NCBI RefSeq assembly: GCF_000485595.1
Contig: NW_014578073.1
Span: 106,108-136,125 of the forward strand
Reading direction: 5' to 3'
DNA: 30,018 nucleotides
Source: Priapulus caudatus
Taxonomy: Eukaryota > Priapulida > Priapulimorpha > Priapulimorphida > Priapulidae
A program made the translations under genes and the position numbers. Positions 1-9,060 of this stretch are shown piece by piece. The first letter of the stretch is position 1. Every line of letters begins with the position of its first letter. The notes under the pieces were generated by a model. The model did not search any database. It worked only from the letters and a program-made list of their open reading frames with translations, and was not told where the DNA came from.

Positions 1-570
1 AGCATACTATACAGCATACAATATATATAGTATATAATATACAGCATACAATATATATAGTATATAATATACAGCATACAATATATAGTATATAATATAC
101 AGCATACAATACAGCATACAATATATAGCAGGGTGCGAAATTAACGGGAGTCCGGAGTCAAATACTCCCTGATTTACTGTCGGACTCCCTGATTTGACAT
201 ATGCAGGAGTCCGCGTGACTCCCTTAAAATTCTGCTATACTAACTAAGTTCGATCCAGAGCACGGCCTCGCGGAATGTTTCGCTATTAAAATGCCCAAAG
301 AAAATTTGGCAGACGTGCAACCTCATGAACCTTCAAAGTAAGCACATGCGTTATTGTTAATATCTTTAGTTTTAAACTTCAGACTGCGGACTCCCTCATT
401 TTGCTGCGGACTCCTTCTTTTTGAGGGCAGGGAGTCCGTTGGACTCCTTTGTTCACAAGTTAATTTCTACTCCTGATATAGTATATAATATACAGCATAC
501 AATATATAGTATATAATATACAGCATACAATATATAGCATACAATATATAGTATACAATATATAGCATAC
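1..570. repeat. AT-rich minisatellite, interrupted by a MITE
   Basis: A tandem array of a roughly 28-30 bp unit built from the words agcatacaatatata and gtatataatatac fills 1-128 and resumes at 476-570. The two halves are the same satellite, split by the MITE at 129-475. Copies vary by short TA insertions and deletions. The array begins at the window edge, so its true length is unknown. Confidence 0.85.
129..475 (+). mobile_element. Non-autonomous DNA transposon (MITE), copy 1
   Basis: A 347-bp element starts CAGGGTGCGAAATTAAC and ends GTTAATTTCTACTCCTG, which is imperfectly inverted. It is flanked by the 6-bp direct repeat ATATAG (123-128 and 476-481). The interior is packed with GGAGTCC/GGACTCC words. 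Two further copies lie at 2945-3308 (reverse) and 21422-21781. There is no coding capacity. The CAGGG terminus resembles hAT-type ends, but a 6-bp duplication is not the standard hAT length, so the superfamily is open. Confidence 0.85.
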
Positions 571-1013
571 AATATAAAAGCACCACGGCAAACACACGGA
601 AAGATAAATCAAAGAGAATATATCGACTCTGCTGTTTGAGAGTGAGACTGTAACTACCTATAACTAACAGCGATCTGCTATAATGCATAAATGCCCACCA
701 CTAAAATCACAAACTACTCAAATTACATATTACAATATATCCAAGTCGGAATACGCAAACGGGCAGATAAAATAAAATGTTTGAGCACACACAAGTGCAG
801 GGATTTAACACCTGATGCTTGTTAGTGTGCGCACGATGAGCAAAGTACACGTCGCAACAGCAGATAAACAGAAAAACAAAACACCTGCACATGTATGCAA
901 AATAAACACCTTTTCAAAAACTACATTTGCATCACTTGCTCCAGGAATCACAGGATAATACTGTACTTCATGTGTAACCCCGCCCCTTAAAAAGGACGCG
1001 ACCAATCACAGCA
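571..1013. other. Intergenic, no gene recognised
   Basis: This stretch lies downstream of the acidic-protein ORF. Short ORFs exist, one with a hydrophobic run, but none resembles a known family. Near 975-1005 there is a GC-box-like CCCCGCCCC, a TTAAAA tract and a CCAAT box within 30 bp. This could be a promoter remnant, but no gene start is placed to use it. Confidence 0.4.
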
Positions 1014-2468
1014 TCACGGCACGTTGCTGGGCTCTTCTAGGTAAACCTTTAAATAATGAATATCTCCGGTAGACATAGTCTGACTAGCAGTGCTTTCCAT
1101 CTGCTTTGCGCTAGCTGACACACACGAGGGATGTAGCACGCATGTGTCCCTACTGCCAGACAGCTCAGCATCCCTCATGGGACGACCCCCGACTTTACAA
1201 TCTACCTGTTCGTGAGTATTAAACTCGCCGACACAAACATCGCCCACAGGCGTGACGCCGGCATCCTGACGCCATACCCTGGTCGCTATAATCCAGCGCG
1301 TGGCGCTACCTGGTGGTGCCAGCTTGGCATCGAAGTAGAGGATCTCATTGTTGGTGAGATGGTGCCACAGCGTGTCGCAGTTCGCTCGTGGATGCAGACT
1401 CTCCTTGTTGAAGTAGACCAGTGACGAACCGTAGCTGATAAAACCAAAAGAGTCGAGCACCCGCTTCAGATGTCCGTGCTGGTTGCTTAGCACCTGCTCT
1501 CCTTCACCGTCATCGCCGCTGCCGCCGGCTGCAGGAACACCCGCTCCGCTCTCCGTCTGCATCATCGTCATGGCGTCGTCCAACGCACGCAGGCACCTGT
1601 CCAGCTCTCGCCGGGCCGCCATGATGTCACGCACGTCCTGGTCGGACGCACCGTCCGCTGCGCCGGCGCACGATTGCACCGGTACCTGTCTCAACACTGC
1701 GGCAGCGTTGATCAGAGACTCAGGGACGTCACGCTGAAGGACGAAGTGAGGCGTGATACCTTTTCCGACATTATTCTGCTGGATTAAATGAGGCGTGAGA
1801 CTGTCCGGGACAATCTGCTGACGGATAGAGTGCGGCGTGGGACCGTTCGTATTCTCTTCAGGACGGTTCGTTGTGTCGACAGGAACAAACTGAGCTTGTT
1901 GTTGTGGATCGCCATCATTAGTAAAACTCAGGTCAACTAGGCTATCAACTAGGCTATCTGCCAGCGGGAGTTTCTCACTTGACGTGGCGCCCGTGTTACT
2001 GCAGGACGAGAATCCAGGCTCAGCCTCCTCCTCCTCCTTCTCTTCCTCAGCCTCTACCTCCTCCTCAGCCTCTACCTCCTCCTCAGCCTCTACCTCCTCC
2101 TCAGCCTCTACCTCCTCCTCAGCCTCTGCCTCTACCTCCTCCTCTTCCTCCCCGTCACACTGATCGGCATTGTCAAATTCTAGTTCATTGTTGATCTCGT
2201 CCAGCCAATCCTGTGTTAACTCCTCGTCCTCCTGCTTCTCCGTGTCTTCCTGCTCCTCCGTATCTTCCTGTTCCTCTGTGTCTTCTGGTAACCAGGCCCT
2301 CACCGCGACCCACTTCGCAGCCACACCGGGTTTACCCAGTTTCGCGTTGAAGCACACCTTCTGACCGACGCGTACGGCCAGTGTCGGCAACAGCGACAAG
2401 TGAACGTACACGAGCCCTGCGTCACAGCTCAGGAAGGTTGAGTACCCTCCCCCCTGTTTGAATTTCAT
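1014..2468 (-). CDS. Acidic protein with two cold-shock-like repeats
   Basis: An open frame of 484 codons runs from ATG at 2468-2466 to a stop at 1016-1014. Residues about 1-59 and 332-398 are copies of one module: an FL/FIS strand, a LVYVH or LVYFN strand, then CFNAKL or YFDAKL followed by a small-residue stretch, KW or RW, and VRAW or TRVW. The spacing and the FIS...VYF pattern resemble cold-shock/S1-type nucleic-acid-binding folds, but I cannot assign a family. Between the modules lie E/D-rich repeats (about 62-150, with a VEAEEE repeat) and a region with three degenerate TPH(S/L/F) repeats (about 210-245). The base immediately 5' of the ATG follows a pyrimidine-rich TTCTCCCCAG, so the ORF may be the last exon of a spliced gene rather than the full protein. 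A role in RNA or DNA binding is inference. Confidence 0.6.
   Translation of the reverse strand: MKFKQGGGYSTFLSCDAGLVYVHLSLLPTLAVRVGQKVCFNAKLGKPGVAAKWVAVRAWLPEDTEEQEDTEEQEDTEKQEDEELTQDWLDEINNELEFDNADQCDGEEEEEVEAEAEEEVEAEEEVEAEEEVEAEEEVEAEEEKEEEEAEPGFSSCSNTGATSSEKLPLADSLVDSLVDLSFTNDGDPQQQAQFVPVDTTNRPEENTNGPTPHSIRQQIVPDSLTPHLIQQNNVGKGITPHFVLQRDVPESLINAAAVLRQVPVQSCAGAADGASDQDVRDIMAARRELDRCLRALDDAMTMMQTESGAGVPAAGGSGDDGEGEQVLSNQHGHLKRVLDSFGFISYGSSLVYFNKESLHPRANCDTLWHHLTNNEILYFDAKLAPPGSATRWIIATRVWRQDAGVTPVGDVCVGEFNTHEQVDCKVGGRPMRDAELSGSRDTCVLHPSCVSASAKQMESTASQTMSTGDIHYLKVYLEEPSNVP
2021..2155. repeat. Glu-rich coding minisatellite inside the acidic protein
   Basis: An 18-bp unit (cctcagcctctacctcct on the plus strand) is repeated in tandem about five times, with flanking CTC-rich DNA. 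On the minus strand it encodes VEAEEE units. The repeat length is a multiple of three, so copy-number change keeps the reading frame open. Confidence 0.85.
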
Positions 2469-2534
2469 CCTGGGGAGAACCCTGCCCTCCCCTCCCCTCC
2501 CCCCTGTTTGAATTTCATCCTGGGGAGAACCCTG
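2445..2534. repeat. 40-bp direct duplication spanning the start of the acidic protein
   Basis: An identical 40-bp block occurs at 2445-2484 and 2495-2534, 50 bp apart, separated by CCCTCCCCTC-type DNA. Each copy carries on the minus strand the pyrimidine-rich TTCTCCCCAG followed by GATGAAATTC, so both the putative acceptor and the ATG are duplicated. Confidence 0.9.
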
Positions 2535-2547
2535 GATAGTACCAGCA

Positions 2548-2614
2548 GAGCATATAAATCACGTTGATTTATATGCTCCAGATGGTACCAGGGTACTTTC
2601 TGGCAGTACCCTGG
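2548..2614. repeat. Two adjacent hairpins
   Basis: A perfect 14-bp inverted repeat (2548-2561 with 2565-2578, loop CGT) is followed by a perfect 9-bp inverted repeat (2588-2596 with 2606-2614, 9-nt loop). They lie between the acidic-protein ORF and the LINE fragment and match no element end that I recognise. Confidence 0.8.
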
Positions 2615-2757
2615 GGGACATAGACCCTCTCAGCCTACTATGAGGTAAAATGACATTAAAAATAAAGTTGGCTATGTAATACTAAAAACCTATAGGCTAT
2701 ATGAAATCATTTCTCTAAAATCTAAATCTATACATCGCTAATATCCGAGATAAAATC

Positions 2758-2874
2758 CTATACATTGAAGGCTAATTTAAAGAGATGGGTCTTAATGCTC
2801 GTTTTGAAAGTACTGAATGTTTGAATATTGCGGAGTGTGGATGGGAGTTCATTCCATAGTTTTGGTGCTTCATT
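2758..2874 (-). pseudogene. 3' end of a CR1/L2-type LINE open frame
   Basis: Read on the minus strand, the sequence encodes APKLWNELPSTLRN, then FKTSIKTHLFKLAF and a stop (TAG at 2760-2758). This is the typical C-terminal tail of non-LTR retrotransposon reverse transcriptases (a 'WN.LP..LR....F...LK..LF' pattern). Only about 37 codons remain, and the upstream part is cut off by the hAT-like element that starts near 2875. It is a truncated relic. Confidence 0.75.
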
Positions 2875-3718
2875 CAGGTGGGGGGGGGGGTGGATTGGGT
2901 GGCTAGCCCCTCTGTTGGACTAACAACATTTTTACACATATACCCAGGGGTAGAAATGAACTTTTGAACAAGGGAGTCCAACGGACTCCCTGCCCTCAAA
3001 AAGAGGGAGTCCGCAGCAAAATGAGGGAGTCCGCAGTCTGAAGTTTAAAACTAAAGATATTAACAATAACGCATGTGCTTATTTTGATTATTCATGCGGT
3101 TGCACGTCTGCCAAATTGTCTTTGGACATTTGCTGAAAACATATATATGGCAATTCCGCGAGGCCATGCTCTGGAACGAAGTAGTTAGTATAGCAGAATT
3201 TTCAGGGAGTTGCACGGACTCCTGCATATATGTTAAATCAGGAAGTCCGACATAAAATCGGGGAGTATACTGTATTTGACTCCGGACTCGCGTTTATTTT
3301 GCACCCTGTATACCAATTCATTATTGCCAAGTATAATAGTCGCACAGCTGTACAAAACGGATGCATGGGTTAAATTATGTAATTGAATGTTTTAAAGTAG
3401 GTTACAACCCATTTGCAGCTTTTTTTTCACAATTCCAAGAAAGAGTTTTGGCTGTCTCCCTCATCCCAGCGGTGGTCACCCACTACATATTCAATAATGC
3501 CCCCCCCCCCTGTATATCAATCAATGCCGCGCTCCAAGCCCAAGAATTGTTCTACTAAAAAGAGAATTGTCGTAGTCGGAATAAAGGCTGTACATGTACT
3601 CAAAATTGCCTCAAACACCATCTCCTGCTATCTGCATTTTCAAAATATTCTTGGGGGAGGGCCGCCATACCCTCCATTTGTTTTCCACCCTCTCCTTGAA
3701 ATCCTAGATCCGCCACTG
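2875..3718 (+). mobile_element. hAT-like non-autonomous element, interrupted by a MITE
   Basis: The right end reads, in reverse complement, CAGTGGCGGATCTAGG, a common hAT-type terminus. The left end begins CAGGTGGGGGG. An inverted relative at 21936-22602 shares most segments: the gctagcc/ctctgttggactaacaa block, the gtacaaaacg...ttgaatg block, the catcccagcggtggtcacc block, and the ctactaaaaaga...gctgtacat block. The copy is split by the 364-bp MITE at 2945-3308. No target duplication is evident around the outer ends, and there is no intact coding frame. Confidence 0.65.
2945..3308 (-). mobile_element. MITE, copy 2 (reverse), nested in a hAT-like element
   Basis: This is a 364-bp reverse-orientation copy of the element at 129-475, starting CAGGGGTAGAAATGAAC and ending TTTTGCACCCTG. 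It has perfect 6-bp flanking duplications, TATACC at 2939-2944 and 3309-3314. The sequence on either side rejoins into the block seen uninterrupted in the related element near 22500-22560, which supports a later insertion. Confidence 0.85.
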
Positions 3719-3780
3719 TGACTGATAACGTATAGCAATAATTATTGAGCTAGCATGTTCTAATTCATTGTCATTTTGGT
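3719..3780. other. Short region 5' of the USP ORF
   Basis: AT-rich sequence leads into the USP open frame. The T-rich stretch ending TTTTTGTGTAG at about 3785-3795, just after the first ATG, looks like a 3' splice site. Confidence 0.4.
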
Positions 3781-6231
3781 ATGTTTTTGTGTAGGGACGA
3801 GTACGAACGCAGTTCCATATGGATGTATCAATCGCTGCTGTTGCTGTCCATCAGCCTTGCCATCTACACGGTCGCCCATACGCCGTACGTCCTCATCGTA
3901 CTCACGTGCGCCACATTCCTGTCTTGCTGTGACCCGAATTTTCACCGAAAGGCGCCAAAGTACATCAGGCACGCGTGTCGTGTTACGCTGCTCACACTGA
4001 CGTGGACGATCGATTCGTTTGGTGCCACTAGCATTTGGCTGTACAACCTCGCCTGGCGTAAGGCACTCACGAAGCAGCAAGAGTTTGGGGAAGGACCAAC
4101 AAACGAGTGTCGCCAGGGCGCGCGCGTGAACGAGGCGCGTGCGCATGACGACGACGACGACGACGACGACAGCGATGACGACATATACGACCCACCGCCT
4201 CACGCTCGTCATTCATTGACCGTGAACCTTTATTCCAATCCGTTTAGAAATTCCACGCACCCGACAGGACTCTCCGCTCGACAAAGACAAGTTAATCCGT
4301 GGCGGACGGACCGTGGTCGCGGCAACGATGAGTCACAGTCTGCACGAGGGAACGCATCAGCAGGCAGTCTGTACGATGCTCGGCCATCGGAGCGGCGTGA
4401 GTTCGCGCAGACCGAGGCGTACGGACGCGGGGAGGCCATAAGCGCGCGCGGAGGCGTCACGCGAGCGAGGCCCCAGCCTCAGCTGCGCAGGCCCACCCTG
4501 CAGGAGTTTCGTGAGGCTGGGTCGATGGGGAATGCGGCGGTCGTGTGTACGCAGCAGAGCAGCGTAGGAAACGCGCGAACGAGCGACGCTTACGTGGCGT
4601 CGTGGAACAGAGGCGCCACCATTTCGCCGGCGCCCCCTGCGGGCGACAGACCGTTTGAGATCGTTGGCAGCAAGGTTCCTCCGTCTACTCAGAGGTTAAG
4701 GGACAGGGTGCTATCATTTCTCGGACGTGGTCAGAGACAAGACCGACCGCCGGGCATGGTCAACGATGGCCGTAACATCTGCTTCGTCAACTCCATCCTG
4801 CAGTGCCTGTGCCACACTCCGGAGCTCGCGGACGCCATCTCCGCCGCCGCCGCCATCGACGACGCCACCATGCGACGGTCGCACGCCGAGCGACAACTCG
4901 TCAACTCGCTCGCGACTCTGATCTGCGCGTCTCGACGGCAGGAGGTCTCGTGTCTCGACACGGCGGCGTTCTGTGAGGCGGGGTCTCGCATGAACCCTGC
5001 GCTCATCTCTCCGCGCTGCGCGGACCAGGTGCAGCAGGACGCGGCGGAGTTCGCAATGTGGCTCATCTACGCGCTGCACGCCGCGCTCAACCGCCGCGCC
5101 TCCCCCGCCGCGCCCGCGCCGCGCGGCAGCAGCTATGAGTCACTGCAGGCGCACCGACGCTCCCCATTAGCCATCCTCAGGTTCATCTACGGCGACCTGA
5201 CGCCGCACGCCGTAGAGGGCCTGAAACACGAGTGCCAGCAGCAGATAGAGCTGAGTCACGGGCTGGAGCCACGGCGGCTCGCCGAACCTCTCCAGCGGCT
5301 CTCCGACCTCGAGTGGATGAGCTACAAGGAGCGAAACGAGTCGCCCGTCGACGACATCTTCACGGGACAGTGCGTCGAGGCCCAGCACTGCCTCGCCTGT
5401 AACCGCGTCTCCGTGACGACGCAGACGTTCAGTCTGCTGCCGGTGCCGATCGCACGTGGGGAGGACGCGGCGGTGGCGGCGCGCGCGCCCGTACGACTCG
5501 AGGACTGCTTCGAGAAATACTCGAAGGTCGAGCAGCTGGAAGGCGGCAACGGACTCATGTGTCCGCGCTGCTGCACCGCTGGCGCCCCCACGCGGCTTTC
5601 ATCGCCCGGGCTACGCACGGCAACGCCCGACATCATCACGCACATGCGGCGTATTGCCAGCGCCGACGCAGCGGCGTGGTCGCCGATAGCGGCGACACCT
5701 GGCGACGTCGCGTCGTCGGACCCGGGCGCGACGTTTCGCACGTCGACTCCCGTGGAGGCGGCGGCGGCGGGCAGCTCGAGGCGGACGCATGGACAGCGGG
5801 TGACGCTGCTGCGGCAGCTTCCCAAGTGTCTTGTCGTGCAGCTGCTGCGCTTCACGTACGACCAGTCGCTCGCAGTCTCACGCAAGATACACGCGCCCGT
5901 CAGAGTCCCGCTCACGCTCGACCTCGCGCCCGTCATCTTCGACAACCTGGTGTACGACGATGGGTCGACGACGGACGCGTCGGGACACGTGTATGTGTAC
6001 GAGCTGTACGCGGTGTGCGTGCACGTCGGCACTGGCAACACCTTCACGGGTCACTACATCGCCTACAGCCTCGCGGACGGTGTCTGGTACAGGACCGACG
6101 ACGAGGCAGTGGTTGCCGTCAGCATGGCAGACGAACTCGAGTCAAAGCTCGTGAGGGAGAACGCTTACCTTCTGTTCTACAGCAAGCGTCCGGTGCAGGT
6201 CTGCTCGGGAAGTCCCGCGCCGTCCGTGTGA
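3781..6231 (+). CDS. USP-family ubiquitin-specific protease with hydrophobic N-terminus
   Basis: An 816-codon open frame. The USP catalytic domain spans about 325-810. The Cys box NDGRNICFVNSILQCL holds Cys334; the QQDAxEF motif is at 418-424; two CxxC knuckles (537/540 and 594/597) could hold a structural zinc; the His box GHYIAY has His758, and Asp773 is the likely third triad residue. All catalytic residues are present, so it should cleave ubiquitin from substrates. Motifs resemble the USP2/USP8/USP21 group most, but I cannot assign orthology. About 75 extra residues (600-675) sit between the second knuckle and the LPK...RF strand. Residues 13-50 and about 68-92 are hydrophobic, suggesting two or three membrane helices, followed by a disordered stretch with eight consecutive Asp (123-130). 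The ORF is GC-rich against AT-rich flanks. A T-rich tract ending in TAG overlaps codons 2-5, so the true N-terminus may come from an unseen upstream exon. Confidence 0.9.
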   Translation: MFLCRDEYERSSIWMYQSLLLLSISLAIYTVAHTPYVLIVLTCATFLSCCDPNFHRKAPKYIRHACRVTLLTLTWTIDSFGATSIWLYNLAWRKALTKQQEFGEGPTNECRQGARVNEARAHDDDDDDDDSDDDIYDPPPHARHSLTVNLYSNPFRNSTHPTGLSARQRQVNPWRTDRGRGNDESQSARGNASAGSLYDARPSERREFAQTEAYGRGEAISARGGVTRARPQPQLRRPTLQEFREAGSMGNAAVVCTQQSSVGNARTSDAYVASWNRGATISPAPPAGDRPFEIVGSKVPPSTQRLRDRVLSFLGRGQRQDRPPGMVNDGRNICFVNSILQCLCHTPELADAISAAAAIDDATMRRSHAERQLVNSLATLICASRRQEVSCLDTAAFCEAGSRMNPALISPRCADQVQQDAAEFAMWLIYALHAALNRRASPAAPAPRGSSYESLQAHRRSPLAILRFIYGDLTPHAVEGLKHECQQQIELSHGLEPRRLAEPLQRLSDLEWMSYKERNESPVDDIFTGQCVEAQHCLACNRVSVTTQTFSLLPVPIARGEDAAVAARAPVRLEDCFEKYSKVEQLEGGNGLMCPRCCTAGAPTRLSSPGLRTATPDIITHMRRIASADAAAWSPIAATPGDVASSDPGATFRTSTPVEAAAAGSSRRTHGQRVTLLRQLPKCLVVQLLRFTYDQSLAVSRKIHAPVRVPLTLDLAPVIFDNLVYDDGSTTDASGHVYVYELYAVCVHVGTGNTFTGHYIAYSLADGVWYRTDDEAVVAVSMADELESKLVRENAYLLFYSKRPVQVCSGSPAPSV

Positions 6232-7480
6232 CTCGGTGGCGGCGGCGCGCGCGCGCGGTGACGTGCGTGGGGGTCGCACGTGCCAGCTCGTTGCTCTCCG
6301 ACATGCGTTACGAATGCAGGTTTTACATGCGCGTAGGCGTCGACGCTTGCCTGAGACGGGAAGGCCACTAGAAGTGTTGCTGCAGCACAGAGTGTTGTAA
6401 GCGTCGCGTGGGAGTCACCGGCATGCGGCTCCCGCGTTGCTTTGTTCTTGGAGCCGATGGTACGGGTACGACAATGTCACGATTGCCTGTCTACGAATCT
6501 TGTGCTCCTCATCTTCAGGAGATTGCTCATGCGACGGGAGACAAGCTGCTCAGATAGACAAACGATTTGCACGGTGTGTGTGGGGTCGTGTTTGTAACAC
6601 ATGAGAGTATCGAAAAAAATTGCATCTTTTGTCTTGCACCTCGCGAGAAGAGTTAAGGTGCGCTCGTTGTCAGTGCGAGTATACTTAGCCATCATGCTGT
6701 AGGTTGCATAGAAGTGTGTATAGGCAGTGTGTGTTTGTCTAGGCAACACACTGGATAATATTACGTACATGGTCATTCACATTTTAATGGTATTCCCCCC
6801 CCCCACGCACGCGAAATGCCTGTATGCACATACATTGATTACACACGCAAAAACTTATGCATGCTCGCACACCACACCCACGCACACAAACATCCGTGCA
6901 AGCACGCACCCACACACAGACCTGTGCACTCACGCACCCACACACAAGTGAAACGCCTGCACGCACTTCTATACGTATGAACACTGCACTGTTAGCGAGA
7001 TTTGAATTGTTTTCCGTGCGATACGTAGCGCTTTGTGATCGTGCGGCGGTGGAATGTTTTGTAAATAAGATTTGTTTTAGAATGTAGTCTAGTTCCCCCG
7101 GTTGACTAGCTACGTGTTGGGCACACATAGGATTGATGAGAAAGGTTGTTGTTACTGTCTGAAACATGATTTTGGTTTTGTTTTCTGTATGTTTACAGAT
7201 TACAGCTATAATAAAATGCAATCCTGCCCACGTAAAATTATGTGACCACTTCATGGCTTATATCTCGAGTTTGAGAACAAATGCCACGGACGTCACGTCG
7301 CATGAAAATGACTCCCAACAGGTAAGGATTAGGTATTCAGCACTGAACTTTATTCCATTCTGTAAATGGTCACATACATGCACTGTCATATACATGTGGT
7401 ACATAAAAATGCCTAAAATCAACGATATTACTGGACGATTTCTAGTGCAGCTCTATGGATGGTAAGCTCTGGCTGTTCAC
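6232..7480 (+). other. USP 3' region, with CA-rich low-complexity DNA
   Basis: No gene is recognised here. A C-rich run (about 6796-6805) and CACGCACC/CACACA-type microsatellite DNA occupy 6796-6960. An AATAAA at 7210-7215 is a candidate poly(A) signal for the USP gene, giving a 3' UTR of about 1 kb. The open frames in this interval are compositionally biased and match nothing I know. Confidence 0.4.
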
Positions 7481-9060
7481 AGTAAGCATTCATGAGTCAG
7501 TGTCACGTGCCCTCGCGAAGGGCCGGGCGACCGCGTAAAACCGTACACTCCCTCGGAAATATGGCAGCTCACAGTTTCATCGAGTACAAGATTAGAATCG
7601 ATGCTGTGAGTTTTACACAATTGTTACTGCGCAAGAAATGTTACCACGTGCTGCCAAGAATCGTCATCAGGAATTCGAAAGAACAACGCACGCTACCCAT
7701 GTCGCTGACACCATAAAATATTACGTAATATTTTGTACAAACAAAGCAACTGAACATCACAGAAACAAACGAAGCCTTGAACATATCTGTTTTTACAATC
7801 TTCACCGATAAAGAAGCCCCCCTCATACACATACGCTGCTGACGTGTGTCTCTTAACCAGGCTCTACACTCACAGTCTGTGCTAGCTCTCCTCTCACTTC
7901 CAACATCGTGTAGTCTATCTTGCCCGGATGTATTTGTTTGCAATTCTGGTGTTTCCCCTGCACTCACACCGTCTGTGATAACAAAGGTAGGAAAACCTGT
8001 CTCACCCGGTGAGGGACGAGTCATGGACGGTGATGCTCACAAGAGATACCTGCCTAATGTGCAGCTAACTGACGGCACTAATGTTGACAGCGCAGGCCAC
8101 GCCACGTTCACTCGTGTGCCTACGTGTCTCTTCACTTCACCCCTCACGCAATGTTTCGTCCATCTTGCATCACGAACCAGAGAAGCACTGTATTTTGGTG
8201 TGAAATGCGAGTAACATTACTTTATTACTATTACATTTCTTACATCGTGAGAACTTACGTTTTGGGGTTTGTTTTATTACGGTGACTCACGCAAACAAAC
8301 ACATCCACTGATCAGGCAACCTGCTAGCAACGCAATATGCACGAAGTGGTCGTTAAAACAGCGACTTATGAACAACAAGAATGAGGGCTAACCATCATTC
8401 CCTCGCACGCCTTCACTATCAAGACAAAACACGATACTAAAAACACATCGAATAACTTAAATTATAACTCTGCTGTGAAAACAGTTTACCTTTAAATCTA
8501 GCTACATACACATATGTACCACACCGACATAAAACTTTACTGATACTGCATGCGCAGATAAAATCCATTCTAGGAATAAAAATTTTCCATGCTACTGCGT
8601 GAACAAAACACGTAAAGTTGTTCACTCTATTCACTAACACGGTAGTGAGTGAACATTAAGGATATTCCACTCACCTGTATGTACACTATTGGCTAGCAGC
8701 TAATTTCTGCCCCAAAAGAAAAAAATCCTGCTAGGTAACACATAATAAAAACTTTTTATATTATATAATAAATGTACAAAACATAAAACGCTTTTAGGGA
8801 AATTCTTTAAACAGTGCAAAGCCAGAAAGGTAGCATCTCTCTCCTTGGATGAAGGTGACGACTCGACGGTACGAATCTATACGTACGTGCACCAGTAAAA
8901 ATGCTCTCACACGCCTACAAACAACACTAACAGCCACAGAAAAGTAGCGCAGTATGGATCCCACTAATACACGCTTGCCTTCAGAGTTGTCACATGGGCG
9001 AGTCCAGCGTTTGCCCAAATAATGAGTGCCCGCGATAGTGCCAATCTTTACAAGCAAAGA
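7481..9060. other. Intergenic, unassigned
   Basis: The longest open frame is 7846-8214 (+, 122 codons). It has no recognisable domain, and I do not call it a gene. The rest is ordinary AT-rich DNA with no clear repeat, RNA gene or element end. Confidence 0.35.

Noticed and set aside
975-1005. GC box, A/T tract and CCAAT box as a promoter
   Set aside because: No gene start lies in either direction at a sensible distance; it sits right after the stop of the minus-strand ORF. Kept only as a note.
5322-6047. 241-codon minus-strand open frame inside the USP gene
   Set aside because: Antisense shadow of GC-rich USP coding sequence, with no domain of its own.
7846-8214. 122-codon open frame as a gene
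   Set aside because: No recognisable motif, ordinary composition, and no matching splice sites; chance cannot be excluded.
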